Assembly (NCBI GenBank): GCA_017429945.1
Contig: JAFRNY010000073.1
Span: 1-64,000 of the forward strand
DNA from: Bacteroidaceae bacterium
GTDB lineage: Bacteria; Bacteroidota; Bacteroidia; Bacteroidales; Bacteroidaceae
Length of the DNA stretch: 64,000 nt
Direction of reading: 5' to 3'
Shown here: positions 35,352 through 43,573 of the stretch, in pieces
How the letters are laid out: each line of letters begins with the position of its first letter
Position numbering within the stretch: the stretch's first letter is position 1
The notes under the pieces: generated by a model
Seen by the model: only the letters and a program-made list of their open reading frames with translations
Database searches by the model: none
Told to the model about the DNA's origin: nothing
Position numbers and translations under genes: made by a program

Positions 35352-35608
35352 TCCCTATACACAGCCTACAGACAGCCTACTGCTTCCTCCACCAGAAGCG
35401 CAACGTGTACCTACATTCCACACTCGACTGGCAGAAAGACGACATAGAATACGCCATAGCCGAATACGCCGACGCGATGGACAAGCAACTGCTGATCATG
35501 CTTGCTCAAGGACGAAAAGACTTCCTGAAAGAGCACACTTGCTTCAGAGCCGATATCGACAGCGCCGTGGCTCAACTAGAAGCCATGCTGCACCAAGCTC
35601 AAGCGTAA
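35348..35608 (+). CDS. Small conserved protein, function unknown
   Basis: 86 residues without signal peptide or membrane span. The N-terminal SLQTAYCFLHQKRNVYLHST and the WQKDDIEYAIAEYADAMDKQ helix are distinctive, but I cannot name a family with certainty. It is coupled to the DUF4250 gene and ends only 4 bp before the convergent DUF486 gene. Confidence 0.68.
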   Translation: MIPIHSLQTAYCFLHQKRNVYLHSTLDWQKDDIEYAIAEYADAMDKQLLIMLAQGRKDFLKEHTCFRADIDSAVAQLEAMLHQAQA

Positions 35609-35612
35609 ACGC

Positions 35613-35978
35613 TCACTGAAAGACGAAGTATACGGCAAGAACCAGGCATACGAAGGCCGCGAGATGGTTCCAATGCAGAGACTGCCCCTGAAAAAGGAAA
35701 CCAACGATCGCCGTGAATATCGTCAGCGAGATCACCTCTTGAATCACTTTAAGCTGTACTAAAGTGAAGGGACCTCCATTGCCTTCGAAACCAATGCGGT
35801 TGGCAGGCACGGCAAAGCAGTATTCAACAAACGCGATACCCCACGAGAAAGCAATCACCCCAATCAAGGGCCACGACGTCGATATACCAGCCTGCTGAAG
35901 CCGGAGGTGACCGTACCAGGCCAGAGTCATGAAAATGTTACTTGTCAGCAGCAGAAGAATGGTCTGAAGTGCATGCAT
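35613..35978 (-). CDS. DMT family membrane protein (DUF486)
   Basis: 121 residues with four membrane spans (about 3-20, 36-56, 74-95, 101-120). The segments TLAWYGHLRL, SWGIAFVEYCFAVPANRIGF and FTLVQLKVIQEVISL are typical of DUF486, a small drug/metabolite-transporter-like family of unknown substrate. The frame is open upstream to 36167, but I start at 35978 because the conserved family sequence begins there, and the upstream part would overlap the promoter and start of the sigma factor gene. Confidence 0.85.
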   Translation of the reverse strand: MHALQTILLLLTSNIFMTLAWYGHLRLQQAGISTSWPLIGVIAFSWGIAFVEYCFAVPANRIGFEGNGGPFTLVQLKVIQEVISLTIFTAIVGFLFQGQSLHWNHLAAFVCLVLAVYFVFQ

Positions 35979-36044
35979 AATGTAAAGAAAAAAGTATTTT
36001 TTTAAAATTCGGCCGCAAAGATAGGCACTTTTCATTTTAATTAT

Positions 36045-36052
36045 TACCTTTG
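36045..36052 (+). promoter_or_regulatory. -7 promoter element for the ECF sigma gene
   Basis: TACCTTTG matches the housekeeping Bacteroidetes -7 box, 35 bp before the sigma start codon. A TTTTC at about 36029-36033 lies near the -33 position but is shifted closer than usual. Confidence 0.6.
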
Positions 36053-36087
36053 CGCCGGATTTTTTAAGGAAACAACCCAAAAAACTG

Positions 36088-36639
36088 ATGAAGGTTGAAT
36101 GGAATGAAGATGAAGTGGTAGCCGCACTGCACGACAGCAGCACCCGCGAGCGGGCATTCACACGCATCGTAGATCACTACAAGGAACGCCTCTATTGGCA
36201 GATACGCCGAATGGTGGTCTCGCACGACGATGCCGACGACGTGCTGCAGAACGTATTCCTCAAGGCATGGGCTGCCATCGACAACTTCCGCGGCGAAGCA
36301 AAGCTCTCGACGTGGCTCTTCCGCATTGCCAACAACGAGACGCTCAACTTCCTCGAACGAAAGCGGCAGGCCATAAGCATCGACGACGAAGGTGCAGTAA
36401 GCGTAGCCGCACGACTCGAAAGCGACCCATATTTCGACGGCGACGAGACAGCACGACAGCTGCAGGAAGCAATCGCCGAGCTGCCAGCGAAACAGCGTCA
36501 GGTGTTCCTGCTAAAGTACTTCGACGAGATGAAATACGAAGAAATGAGCTCGATGCTTGGCACCAGCGTAGGCGCACTTAAAGCGTCTTACCACCACGCC
36601 GTGAAGAAGATATCTGATTTTTTTACCGCACACGATTAA
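36088..36639 (+). CDS. ECF-type RNA polymerase sigma factor
   Basis: 183 residues. Region 2 shows the core-binding and -10 recognition helices (HDDADDVLQNVFLKAWAAIDNF, STWLFRIANNETLNFLERK). Region 4 shows LPAKQRQVFLLKYFDEMKYEEMSSMLGTSVGALKASYHHAVKKI, the -35-binding helix-turn-helix. It directs RNA polymerase to a small set of stress or envelope genes. It is followed by a single-span membrane protein and a Spy-like periplasmic protein that end at a common terminator, suggesting a sensing cassette. Confidence 0.94.
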   Translation: MKVEWNEDEVVAALHDSSTRERAFTRIVDHYKERLYWQIRRMVVSHDDADDVLQNVFLKAWAAIDNFRGEAKLSTWLFRIANNETLNFLERKRQAISIDDEGAVSVAARLESDPYFDGDETARQLQEAIAELPAKQRQVFLLKYFDEMKYEEMSSMLGTSVGALKASYHHAVKKISDFFTAHD

Positions 36640-36731
36640 ACCTTTTGCAACATTCCGACTCTTAATAATGTGACGACACTCAAAAACATCAATACGCACC
36701 ACACCAAGGCAGATATAGTCACGTCTCTTCA

Positions 36732-36750
36732 GCTGCTATTCTATAGCAGC
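36732..36750 (+). other. Small hairpin between sigma and membrane-protein genes
   Basis: GCTGCTAT and ATAGCAGC form an 8-bp perfect stem with a 3-nt loop in the 157-bp gap. No T run follows, so it may be a processing or attenuation structure rather than a terminator. Its function is not known. Confidence 0.45.
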
Positions 36751-36796
36751 ATCACATCATAACAAACCCTAAAAGCTTCACAGCAAGCACAGTATT

Positions 36797-37180
36797 ATGG
36801 AAAACGAGGAACTGATAAGCAAGTACGTCGGACAGGACAACCCTTTCCGAACACCCGACGGCTACTTCGAGAGTTTCACCGACCGCCTCATGCAACGCAT
36901 ACAGCAGCAAGAGCAGTCTGAGAAGCCAGCCCCCGTCATCACACTTTCACCTTGGAGGCGAGCCATGCGATGGTCTGCGGCTGCCGTCGTGGCTGCACTA
37001 TGCATTGCAGGAGGCACGTACCTCTATGTCGGAGCTGATCGCTTCAGCTCACTGGCTCGCACAGAGCAGAGCTATGAAAACCTTTCTGACGAGCAACTCG
37101 ACGAGGCCCTCGACTACGAGATAGCTTGCGGACTGGTCGACAACAACAAGATCTCCTACTATCTCACTGTCGCAGAGTAG
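36797..37180 (+). CDS. Single-span membrane protein, probable anti-sigma factor
   Basis: 127 residues: a cytosolic N-terminal part (about 1-55) with NPFRTPDGYFESFTDRLMQRI, one membrane span (about 58-78, SAAAVVAALCIAGGTYLYV), and a short outer part ending in LSDEQLDEALDYEIACGLVDNNKISYYL. The order and topology fit an anti-sigma factor placed directly after its ECF sigma gene, as is common in Bacteroidetes. No known anti-sigma zinc motif is present, so this is inferred from context and topology. Confidence 0.65.
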   Translation: MENEELISKYVGQDNPFRTPDGYFESFTDRLMQRIQQQEQSEKPAPVITLSPWRRAMRWSAAAVVAALCIAGGTYLYVGADRFSSLARTEQSYENLSDEQLDEALDYEIACGLVDNNKISYYLTVAE

Positions 37181-37259
37181 AGAGCAGTAGGAGATATTGC
37201 ATGACAACTGCTATGGATTTTGGGCTTCTCCAAGCCGAAATCCTAAACTAAGATAGAGT

Positions 37260-37727
37260 ATGAAACGACTATTATTTATAATGTTTGCGCTCACGCTGAG
37301 CATTAATGCCAGCGCACAGCGTCAGGGCGAAGGCGGAGCTCCGCGCTTCGACCCGCAAAGATTCCAGCAGATGGTTGAGGAACAGCTCTCGAGAGAAGCA
37401 TGCCTCAGCCAAGAGGAACGCACCGCATTCTTTCCAATCTACAACGAAATGCGTGCAAAACAGCGCGAGATGGGCAGACAGATTCACCAGCTGAAGAAGA
37501 GCACACCAGCTAATGCCAAAGCTGCAAGCGAAATCATCAACAAAATCAACCAGCTGAAGGTGGATATGTCAAAGCTCGAGAGCGACTACTATAAGCGCAT
37601 TATAAAAGTGGTACCACCGGAAAAAGTGCTCAAATTGATGCGTGCTGAGGACGGCGTATATCGCCGAATGGTCCAGCGTCGCGACGACCATCATGGTGAG
37701 CGCCGTAAGCCGCAAGGCGAGCGCTGA
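37260..37727 (+). CDS. Spy/CpxP-like periplasmic protein
   Basis: 155 residues with signal peptide (MKRLLFIMFALTLSINASAQ). The mature part is all helical: QMVEEQLSREACLSQEERTAFFPIYNEMRAKQREMGRQI, then a coiled stretch up to PEKVLKLM, recalling the LTxxQ-type helices of Spy, CpxP and related metal/stress sensors. The tail is basic with a pair of histidines (DDHHGERRK). It probably senses or buffers envelope stress; placement after a sigma and a membrane protein suggests it is the outer sensor. A strong terminator follows. Confidence 0.72.
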   Translation: MKRLLFIMFALTLSINASAQRQGEGGAPRFDPQRFQQMVEEQLSREACLSQEERTAFFPIYNEMRAKQREMGRQIHQLKKSTPANAKAASEIINKINQLKVDMSKLESDYYKRIIKVVPPEKVLKLMRAEDGVYRRMVQRRDDHHGERRKPQGER

Positions 37728-37747
37728 CTTCAATAGGAAGCCAATTA

Positions 37748-37796
37748 AAGGGTGACAGAGACAAGCTAATGCTCTTCTCTGTCACCCTTGTTTTTT
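37748..37796 (+). terminator. Terminator of the sigma cassette
   Basis: A perfect 13-bp stem (AAGGGTGACAGAG at 37748-37760, CTCTGTCACCCTT at 37777-37789) followed by G and a run of T (37791-37796). Confidence 0.9.
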
Positions 37797-37914
37797 ATGC
37801 GCTAAGTAATGATTATGCCGCTATGTCCAGAGGTAATAATCACTTTAATACAGCTTTTTTGTGTAAAATGTTGCAAAAAGTCAGCTTTTATGCTGCAACT
37901 GAGAGATTTATTTG

Positions 37915-37922
37915 TAACTTTG
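37915..37922 (+). promoter_or_regulatory. -7 promoter element for the Crp-family gene
   Basis: TAACTTTG matches TAnnTTTG, 17 bp before the ATG at 37940. The leader is therefore very short, about 10 nt. Confidence 0.6.
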
Positions 37923-37939
37923 CGCGCGAATAAGCAAAG

Positions 37940-38614
37940 ATGGAAGAATCGATGTTCACAACATTGCTCACCCTGCCTCTCTTTCAGGGACTGAGCTACG
38001 ACGATGTAACACGCATCGTGGAGTCGACACGCCTCGACTTCATTACCCTCAAAGAAGGCAACGTGCTATGTCGGCACGATGAGCCGTGCAACGATGTGTA
38101 CTTCATAATCGAGGGGCGCATCGCTACGCGCACACCCGCAGCCGATGGTCGATGGGCCGTGGAGGAGCAGGTGCAAGACCACTCCGTTATCGGGCTTAAC
38201 GTGCTCTATGGACGGCGGCGTACACATCCATCCACATGCACTGCACTTACCACCACGCGCATCATGGTGGTGGACAAGCGCACGATGGGCGCACTCTTCC
38301 GTTACTTTGAAGTCATGCAGCTGGGCGCGTTCAACATTCTCACGAGCGAACTGGCCGAGCGCTCGCGTCGCCTATGGCTGCCGCCGACGCAGACGCTCGA
38401 GCAGCGCATCATACGGTTCATGCTAAACCACGTAAACCGGCCAGCTGGCCCCAAGCGCTTTGAGATATCAATGGCTGTTCTCGGACTCTACCTTGGCGAA
38501 GACCAGCGCCGTATCAGCCGAGCCCTACACACGCTTGAGCGGGAAAACCTCCTCGTACTGCAACGACGAGCCATTGAAGTGCCAGCATTCGAACTACTGC
38601 TGAAACGCCCGTAA
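37940..38614 (+). CDS. Crp/Fnr family transcription regulator
   Basis: 224 residues. The N-terminal cyclic-nucleotide-binding-like beta barrel (LFQGLSYDDVTRIVESTRL, CNDVYFIIEGRIATRT) is followed by the long dimer helix and a C-terminal helix-turn-helix (AVLGLYLGEDQRRISRALHTLERENLLVL). The cysteine pattern of oxygen-sensing Fnr is absent, so it probably binds a small effector. It is upstream of an M3 peptidase gene with a 40-bp gap. Confidence 0.9.
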   Translation: MEESMFTTLLTLPLFQGLSYDDVTRIVESTRLDFITLKEGNVLCRHDEPCNDVYFIIEGRIATRTPAADGRWAVEEQVQDHSVIGLNVLYGRRRTHPSTCTALTTTRIMVVDKRTMGALFRYFEVMQLGAFNILTSELAERSRRLWLPPTQTLEQRIIRFMLNHVNRPAGPKRFEISMAVLGLYLGEDQRRISRALHTLERENLLVLQRRAIEVPAFELLLKRP

Positions 38615-38654
38615 ACAGTCAATCAACTTCTTCCGATAAAGCTACATTATATTA

Positions 38655-40760
38655 ATGCATACAAATCCACTCTTCAACAAAGACTACGGCACACCCCACA
38701 ACACAGCGCCATTCGACAAAATAGTCTTCGAGGACTATGAGCCAGCCGTAATGGAAGCCTTGAAACGTGATAAGGCTTTCATCGACCGCATCGTCTCGAA
38801 TCCCGAAGCACCTACATTCGACAACACTATAGCCATAACCACGCCCGACGACATGCTCGAGCGCGTGACAAAGATCTTCTTCAATCTGCTCTCGGCCAAC
38901 ACCAACGACGAGATGGATGCTCTGGCCCAGAAACTATCACCCATACTCACCGAACACGCCAACGACATAATATTCAATCGCGAATACTTCCGGAAGGTAA
39001 AACACGTATATGAGCTCTATCACCACGCTGATGACGCTGGGGTAGACACCGGGGTGCAGCCGCGACCGCTGACGCCCGAAGAGCAAATGCTGCTCAAGCG
39101 TGCATACGAAGGATTCGTCAGAGCTGGCGTTGACTTGCCAGAAGAACAACAGGCACGACTCCGGGAAATCAACACCCAAGCGAGCATGCTCACACTGCAG
39201 TTCTCGCAAAACCTGCTCAAGGAAACGAAAGCATTCGAGCTACGCATAACCGACACCTCTGACCTCAGCGGCCTGACAGATACAGCCATCGAAGCAGCTG
39301 CACTCGCAGCTAAGGAGAAAGGCTATGAAGGGTGGCTTTTTACGCTCAACGCGCCGTCATACGGGCCTTTTATGACCTATGCCGACAATCGAGAACTACG
39401 CCGCCAGATGTACGTCGCTAAGAACACCCTTTGCTGTCGCGACAACGAATTCAACAATGAGGAGATCGTACGTCAAATCGTCAACCTGCGCCGCGAGAAG
39501 GCTCAACTGCTCGGATTCGACACCTTCGCCGACTACGTTCTTGTAGAGCGAATGGCTGAATCACCTGCCAAGGTATACGAGTTATTAGACCAGCTTCTCG
39601 AGGCATACACCGAACCAGCACGCCAAGAGATTCGTGAGATAGAGGCTTTGGCGCATAGTCTCGAGGGCGACAACTTTGAGATGCAGCCATGGGACTTCTC
39701 GTATTACGCCCAGAAACTGCGTAAGCAGAGATTCGACATCGACAGTGAGATGCTGAGACCATATCTCGAGCTCTCCAAGGTGCGGGAAGGAGTATTCGGG
39801 TTGGCAACGAGACTTTATGGCATCACATTCCGGCGGAACACCGACATCCCGGTCTACCATCCCGATGTCGAAGCCTACGAAGTGCTTGATGCAGATGGCT
39901 CCTTCCTCGCAGTACTCTACACGGATTTCTACCCCCGCGATGGCAAGCAGGGCGGTGCTTGGATGACATCGTTCAAAGAGCAATGGATGGGTCGTGAAGA
40001 GAATGATCCGCCTACGGCTCCTCTAAAAAACAGCAGGCCGCAAGTCTCGCTTGTCATGAACTTCACCAAGCCAACCGAAACGAAGCCTTCGCTCCTGACA
40101 CTCGGAGAGGTAGAGACCTTCCTGCATGAGTTCGGGCACGCACTTCACGGCATGTTCTCCAACACTCGATTCTCATCCCTTTCAGGCACAAATGTCTATT
40201 GGGATTTCGTGGAACTGCCCTCTCAATTTATGGAGAACTTCGCCATTGAGCCAGAATTCCTGGCAACCTTCGCTCAACACTATCAGACCGGCGAAGCCCT
40301 GCCAAAGGAATATGTAGAACGTATCATCGCAAGCCGCAACTTCAATGTGGCATACGCCTGCGTGCGACAGGTCAGCTTCAGCCTGCTCGACATGGCATAC
40401 TACACACTTAAGGAACCGCTGACTGAAGACATCAAGGCGTTTGAGCACAAAGCTTGGCAGAGAGCCATTCTTCTGCCAGAGCTCGAAGGAGCATGCATGT
40501 CGGTACAGTTCTCACATATCTTCGCCGGAGGCTATGCAGCTGGATATTATTCATATAAGTGGGCCGAGGTGCTCGACGCCGATGCCTTTGCAGTATTCAA
40601 GCAGGCTGGCATTTTCGACCGTGCAACCGCGCAGCGTTTTCGCGACGAAATTCTATCGAGAGGAGGCACAGAGCACCCAATGACCCTCTATCGCCGATTC
40701 CGGAAGGGAGAACCTACCATCGACGCTCTGCTTAGGCGCAACGGGATTCTTAAAGACTAA
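38655..40760 (+). CDS. M3 family metallopeptidase (Dcp-like)
   Basis: 701 residues. The zinc motif HEFGH is at 491-495, with the downstream glutamate in WDFVELPSQFMENF. The sequence follows the peptidyl-dipeptidase Dcp/oligopeptidase A pattern (start NPLFNKDYGTPHNTAPFDKI, end HIFAGGYAAGYYSYKWAEVLDADAF). It breaks down short peptides, in the cytosol, as no signal peptide is seen. Second gene of the plus-strand run with dCMP deaminase and CtpA. Confidence 0.95.
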   Translation: MHTNPLFNKDYGTPHNTAPFDKIVFEDYEPAVMEALKRDKAFIDRIVSNPEAPTFDNTIAITTPDDMLERVTKIFFNLLSANTNDEMDALAQKLSPILTEHANDIIFNREYFRKVKHVYELYHHADDAGVDTGVQPRPLTPEEQMLLKRAYEGFVRAGVDLPEEQQARLREINTQASMLTLQFSQNLLKETKAFELRITDTSDLSGLTDTAIEAAALAAKEKGYEGWLFTLNAPSYGPFMTYADNRELRRQMYVAKNTLCCRDNEFNNEEIVRQIVNLRREKAQLLGFDTFADYVLVERMAESPAKVYELLDQLLEAYTEPARQEIREIEALAHSLEGDNFEMQPWDFSYYAQKLRKQRFDIDSEMLRPYLELSKVREGVFGLATRLYGITFRRNTDIPVYHPDVEAYEVLDADGSFLAVLYTDFYPRDGKQGGAWMTSFKEQWMGREENDPPTAPLKNSRPQVSLVMNFTKPTETKPSLLTLGEVETFLHEFGHALHGMFSNTRFSSLSGTNVYWDFVELPSQFMENFAIEPEFLATFAQHYQTGEALPKEYVERIIASRNFNVAYACVRQVSFSLLDMAYYTLKEPLTEDIKAFEHKAWQRAILLPELEGACMSVQFSHIFAGGYAAGYYSYKWAEVLDADAFAVFKQAGIFDRATAQRFRDEILSRGGTEHPMTLYRRFRKGEPTIDALLRRNGILKD

Positions 40761-40787
40761 TGATAAACTTCTAAATACAAGCCATAT

Positions 40788-41213
40788 ATGAGCACTATCC
40801 TTGATATGCGATACCTCCGCATGGCACGCATCTGGAGCGAAAACAGCTACTGCATACGTCGACAAGTAGGAGCCCTGATCGTAAAAGACAAAATGATTAT
40901 TAGCGACGGCTACAACGGCACACCTTCAGGATTCGAAAACGTTTGCGAAGAAGACGGCGTGACAAAACCATACGTGCTCCATGCCGAAGCCAACGCCATA
41001 ACGAAGATTGCCCGTTCGGGCAACAATTCGGAAGGCGCCACACTCTACGTCACCGACTCGCCATGCATTGAATGCTCAAAACTGATTATTCAGGCCGGTA
41101 TAAAGAGAGTGGTTTATGCACGCGACTACAGACTCACCGACGGCATCGACCTCCTCAATAGAGCCAATATCGAAGTCGTTCACATGCCCTTCAGTGACGA
41201 TGCTCAATCGTAA
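40788..41213 (+). CDS. dCMP deaminase
   Basis: 141 residues. It turns dCMP into dUMP, a precursor of dTMP. The zinc site is clear: HAEANAI (His and catalytic Glu) and SPCIECSKLI (two Cys). The start YLRMARIWSENSYCIRRQVGALIVKDKMIISDGYNGTPSG is typical of the Bacteroidetes enzyme, which is annotated as a cytidine/deoxycytidylate deaminase. It lies 27 bp after the M3 gene. Confidence 0.93.
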   Translation: MSTILDMRYLRMARIWSENSYCIRRQVGALIVKDKMIISDGYNGTPSGFENVCEEDGVTKPYVLHAEANAITKIARSGNNSEGATLYVTDSPCIECSKLIIQAGIKRVVYARDYRLTDGIDLLNRANIEVVHMPFSDDAQS

Positions 41214-41243
41214 TTCTCAATTCGTAAATATATTTTTTCATCA

Positions 41244-42863
41244 ATGAACTCTAAGTCTCGACTTGTTCCACTCTTGCTGGCTGTGGCTGTAGTGCTCGGT
41301 ATCGCTATAGGTACGTTCTACACCAGCCATTTCTCCGGCAAACGCCTCAATATCATCAACACCGGAAGCAACAAGTTGAACTACTTGCTGCAGATAATCG
41401 ACAACAACTACGTCGACACTATAAACACATCCGACCTCATTGAGAGCGCTATGCCGCAAATTCTTTCAGAACTCGACCCGCACTCAAGCTATATCAGTGC
41501 CGACGAGGCTGAAGAGAGCGTCGAAGAGCTCAAAGGCTCATTCTCGGGTATAGGAGTACGATTCACGGTGCAGAATGACACCGTCACCGTAATGAATATC
41601 ATCAAGGGAGGGCCCTCTGAGCGGGTGGGGGTACTGCCAGGCGACCGCATTATCGCTGCTGACGACTCTTCGCTCATCGCCGTCAGCAACCACGACATCA
41701 TAAAGCGCCTGCGAGGACCTAAGCATTCGAAAGTGCGCCTGACCGTTATCCGTAGGGCACAGAAACAACCGCTGCACTTCACCGTCATGCGCGACGATGT
41801 TCCCGTCGAGAGCGTCGATGCGTCTTTCATGCTCGATGACCAGACTGGTTATATCGCCATTCAGAACTTCGGCGAAACGACTTACCCGGAGATGCTCACA
41901 GCACTCGCACAACTCAATGCTGAAGGCATGCGAAATCTCATCATTGACCTGCGAGGCAATCGCGGAGGATATATGCAGACGGCAATACTCATTGCCAACG
42001 AATTCCTGCCGGCAGGCGAACTTGTCGTCTACACCGAAGGCCGTCGCTCCCCGCGCGAAGATTACCGCACCGATGGCCACGGGTCGTTCCAGAAGATGCC
42101 TCTCGTTATTCTCGTAGATGAGATATCTGCATCGGCATCCGAGATTCTCGCTGGCGCCATCCAGGACAACGACCGTGGCACAATCATAGGCCGTCGGACC
42201 TTCGGTAAGGGACTCGTGCAACAGCCTATAGAGTTCAAGGACCATAGCATCGTTCGTCTCACTATCGCCAGATATTACACGCCATCAGGCCGATGCATCC
42301 AGAAGCCTTATGTTAAGGGCCACGATGAAGATTACGAGAACGAACTTATAGCACGCTATGAGCGTGGCGAATTCTTCTCTGCCGACAGCATACACCAAGA
42401 TGGCCCCGAATACCACACACGGCTCGGCCGAGTAGTATATGGCGGAGGAGGCATCATGCCCGACATCTTCGTGCCCGAAGATACGACTCTCTACACCAGC
42501 TATTTCCGTGAAGCCGTCTACAACCAACTGACCATTCAGTTCGCCCTCGACTACACGGAGCGCAATCGCGACAAGTTGTCAAATTTCAAGTCCGTAGAAC
42601 AGTTTGCCAACTATCTCGAGAAGCAAAACATCGTCGAGCAGTTTGCCAACTATGCCCAAGAACACGGCCTCAAGCGTCGCAACCTGATGATACAGCGGAG
42701 CTTCCCGCTAATCAACAAGAACCTGATTGCAAACATCATCTACAACGTTGAGGAGCAAAGTGCACGATTGCAATATCTTGCAGCCGACGACAAAGCCATC
42801 AAACAAGCGCTGGACATCTTCAAGCAGAATAAAGCTTTTCCTACAGCCAACGATAAGAAGTAA
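41244..42863 (+). CDS. S41 family C-terminal processing peptidase (CtpA-like)
   Basis: 539 residues. A single N-terminal membrane anchor or uncleaved signal (about 6-24) precedes a PDZ domain (KGGPSERVGVLPGDRIIAADD) and the S41 catalytic core: SASASEIL at 295-302 with the nucleophile serine, and GRRTFGKGLVQQ with the general-base lysine. The last 100 residues form a helical tail. It trims periplasmic proteins at their C-termini. It ends before a terminator hairpin. It is a different S41 branch from the tricorn-like gene in this window. Confidence 0.94.
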   Translation: MNSKSRLVPLLLAVAVVLGIAIGTFYTSHFSGKRLNIINTGSNKLNYLLQIIDNNYVDTINTSDLIESAMPQILSELDPHSSYISADEAEESVEELKGSFSGIGVRFTVQNDTVTVMNIIKGGPSERVGVLPGDRIIAADDSSLIAVSNHDIIKRLRGPKHSKVRLTVIRRAQKQPLHFTVMRDDVPVESVDASFMLDDQTGYIAIQNFGETTYPEMLTALAQLNAEGMRNLIIDLRGNRGGYMQTAILIANEFLPAGELVVYTEGRRSPREDYRTDGHGSFQKMPLVILVDEISASASEILAGAIQDNDRGTIIGRRTFGKGLVQQPIEFKDHSIVRLTIARYYTPSGRCIQKPYVKGHDEDYENELIARYERGEFFSADSIHQDGPEYHTRLGRVVYGGGGIMPDIFVPEDTTLYTSYFREAVYNQLTIQFALDYTERNRDKLSNFKSVEQFANYLEKQNIVEQFANYAQEHGLKRRNLMIQRSFPLINKNLIANIIYNVEEQSARLQYLAADDKAIKQALDIFKQNKAFPTANDKK

Positions 42864-42871
42864 AGGCACAG

Positions 42872-42917
42872 GCATCAGACCTTTTTAAGAAAAAATGAGG
42901 TCGTATATGCTTTTTTT
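42872..42917 (+). terminator. Terminator after the CtpA-like gene
   Basis: Two stacked short stems (GCAT/ATGC and GACCT/AGGTC) followed at once by seven T (42911-42917). Confidence 0.65.
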
Positions 42918-42927
42918 GCCTGAATTC

Positions 42928-42958
42928 TTTGCGCGATAAGTAAAAAGCGCTACTTTTG
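42928..42958 (+). promoter_or_regulatory. Strong promoter of the structured-leader transcript
   Basis: TTTG (42928-42931), 19 bp, TACTTTTG (42951-42958): an ideal Bacteroidetes promoter. Transcription should start near 42965, within or before the ATG at 42971. Confidence 0.78.
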
Positions 42959-42971
42959 CACGCGAAAAATA

Positions 42972-43026
42972 TGCGCAACAATCCATGCCGGCCACGCCAC
43001 GTGGCACTCGACAGGATTGTTGCGCA
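42972..43026 (+). promoter_or_regulatory. Leader hairpin with 13-bp perfect stem
   Basis: TGCGCAACAATCC (42972-42984) pairs perfectly with GGATTGTTGCGCA (43014-43026). The loop holds an inner palindrome GCCACGTGGC. It starts only about 7 nt from the expected transcript start and precedes the small unknown gene by 136 bp. Confidence 0.75.
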
Positions 43027-43162
43027 CTTTCGTATGCGCGATAACCATCGGGTAATTAGTTCTTTTACTTATTGTTATCGTTTGTTTTCCATGCTGAAAA
43101 GAAAGAATTTCAGAAGAGCAAAAGTCAATTGCATCTGTCGATGCACACCTCAGGGAGAGGTA

Positions 43163-43573
43163 ATGATGCTGAACTACAAATTCATCAGCCAAGCTGTAGA
43201 TGACGCACTACATCTAATTGCCAATTGCCGAAGCACTGGAGTGATAGCAGCTACGGCTGTTCGAACTGGGCGATTGTGTGAAACAACAGGCCACGACCCT
43301 CTGGCGCTCAACATCTACAAGACAGCAATCAGCGCTATCACATCTATCGACAGAGACAGAGCCGAACTTTACTACGACTTCGGACCGCATCCACAAAACC
43401 CGCATTATCGCTATTGGAGCGCACGTGTCAACGATGCCGATGCGCTGGAAGTGGCAAAACGACTCGACAACCTCTACCTACGAATGGGATTCAGGGGCTT
43501 GGCACATCAGCAGCGCCGTATTAATTGGAGCTACAATGTGTTATTCCGGTCTGTATATTCTGCATGTATGTAA
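43163..43573 (+). CDS. Small hypothetical protein, function unknown
   Basis: 136 residues if started at 43163, where GGGAGAGG precedes ATGATG, an unusually good ribosome-binding site for this group. The frame stays open upstream to 42956, so a longer form from 42971 cannot be excluded, but that part would be read through the leader hairpin. The protein has an N-terminal helix (YKFISQAVDDALHLIANCR), then LYYDFGPHPQNPHYRYWSARVNDADALEVAKRL. No family is recognised. The last 53 bp overlap the 3' end of the converging helicase gene. Confidence 0.55.
   Translation: MMLNYKFISQAVDDALHLIANCRSTGVIAATAVRTGRLCETTGHDPLALNIYKTAISAITSIDRDRAELYYDFGPHPQNPHYRYWSARVNDADALEVAKRLDNLYLRMGFRGLAHQQRRINWSYNVLFRSVYSACM

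Noticed and set aside
35979-36167. N-terminal extension of the DUF486 membrane protein
   Set aside because: It would overlap the sigma promoter and start codon, and the family sequence begins at 35978.
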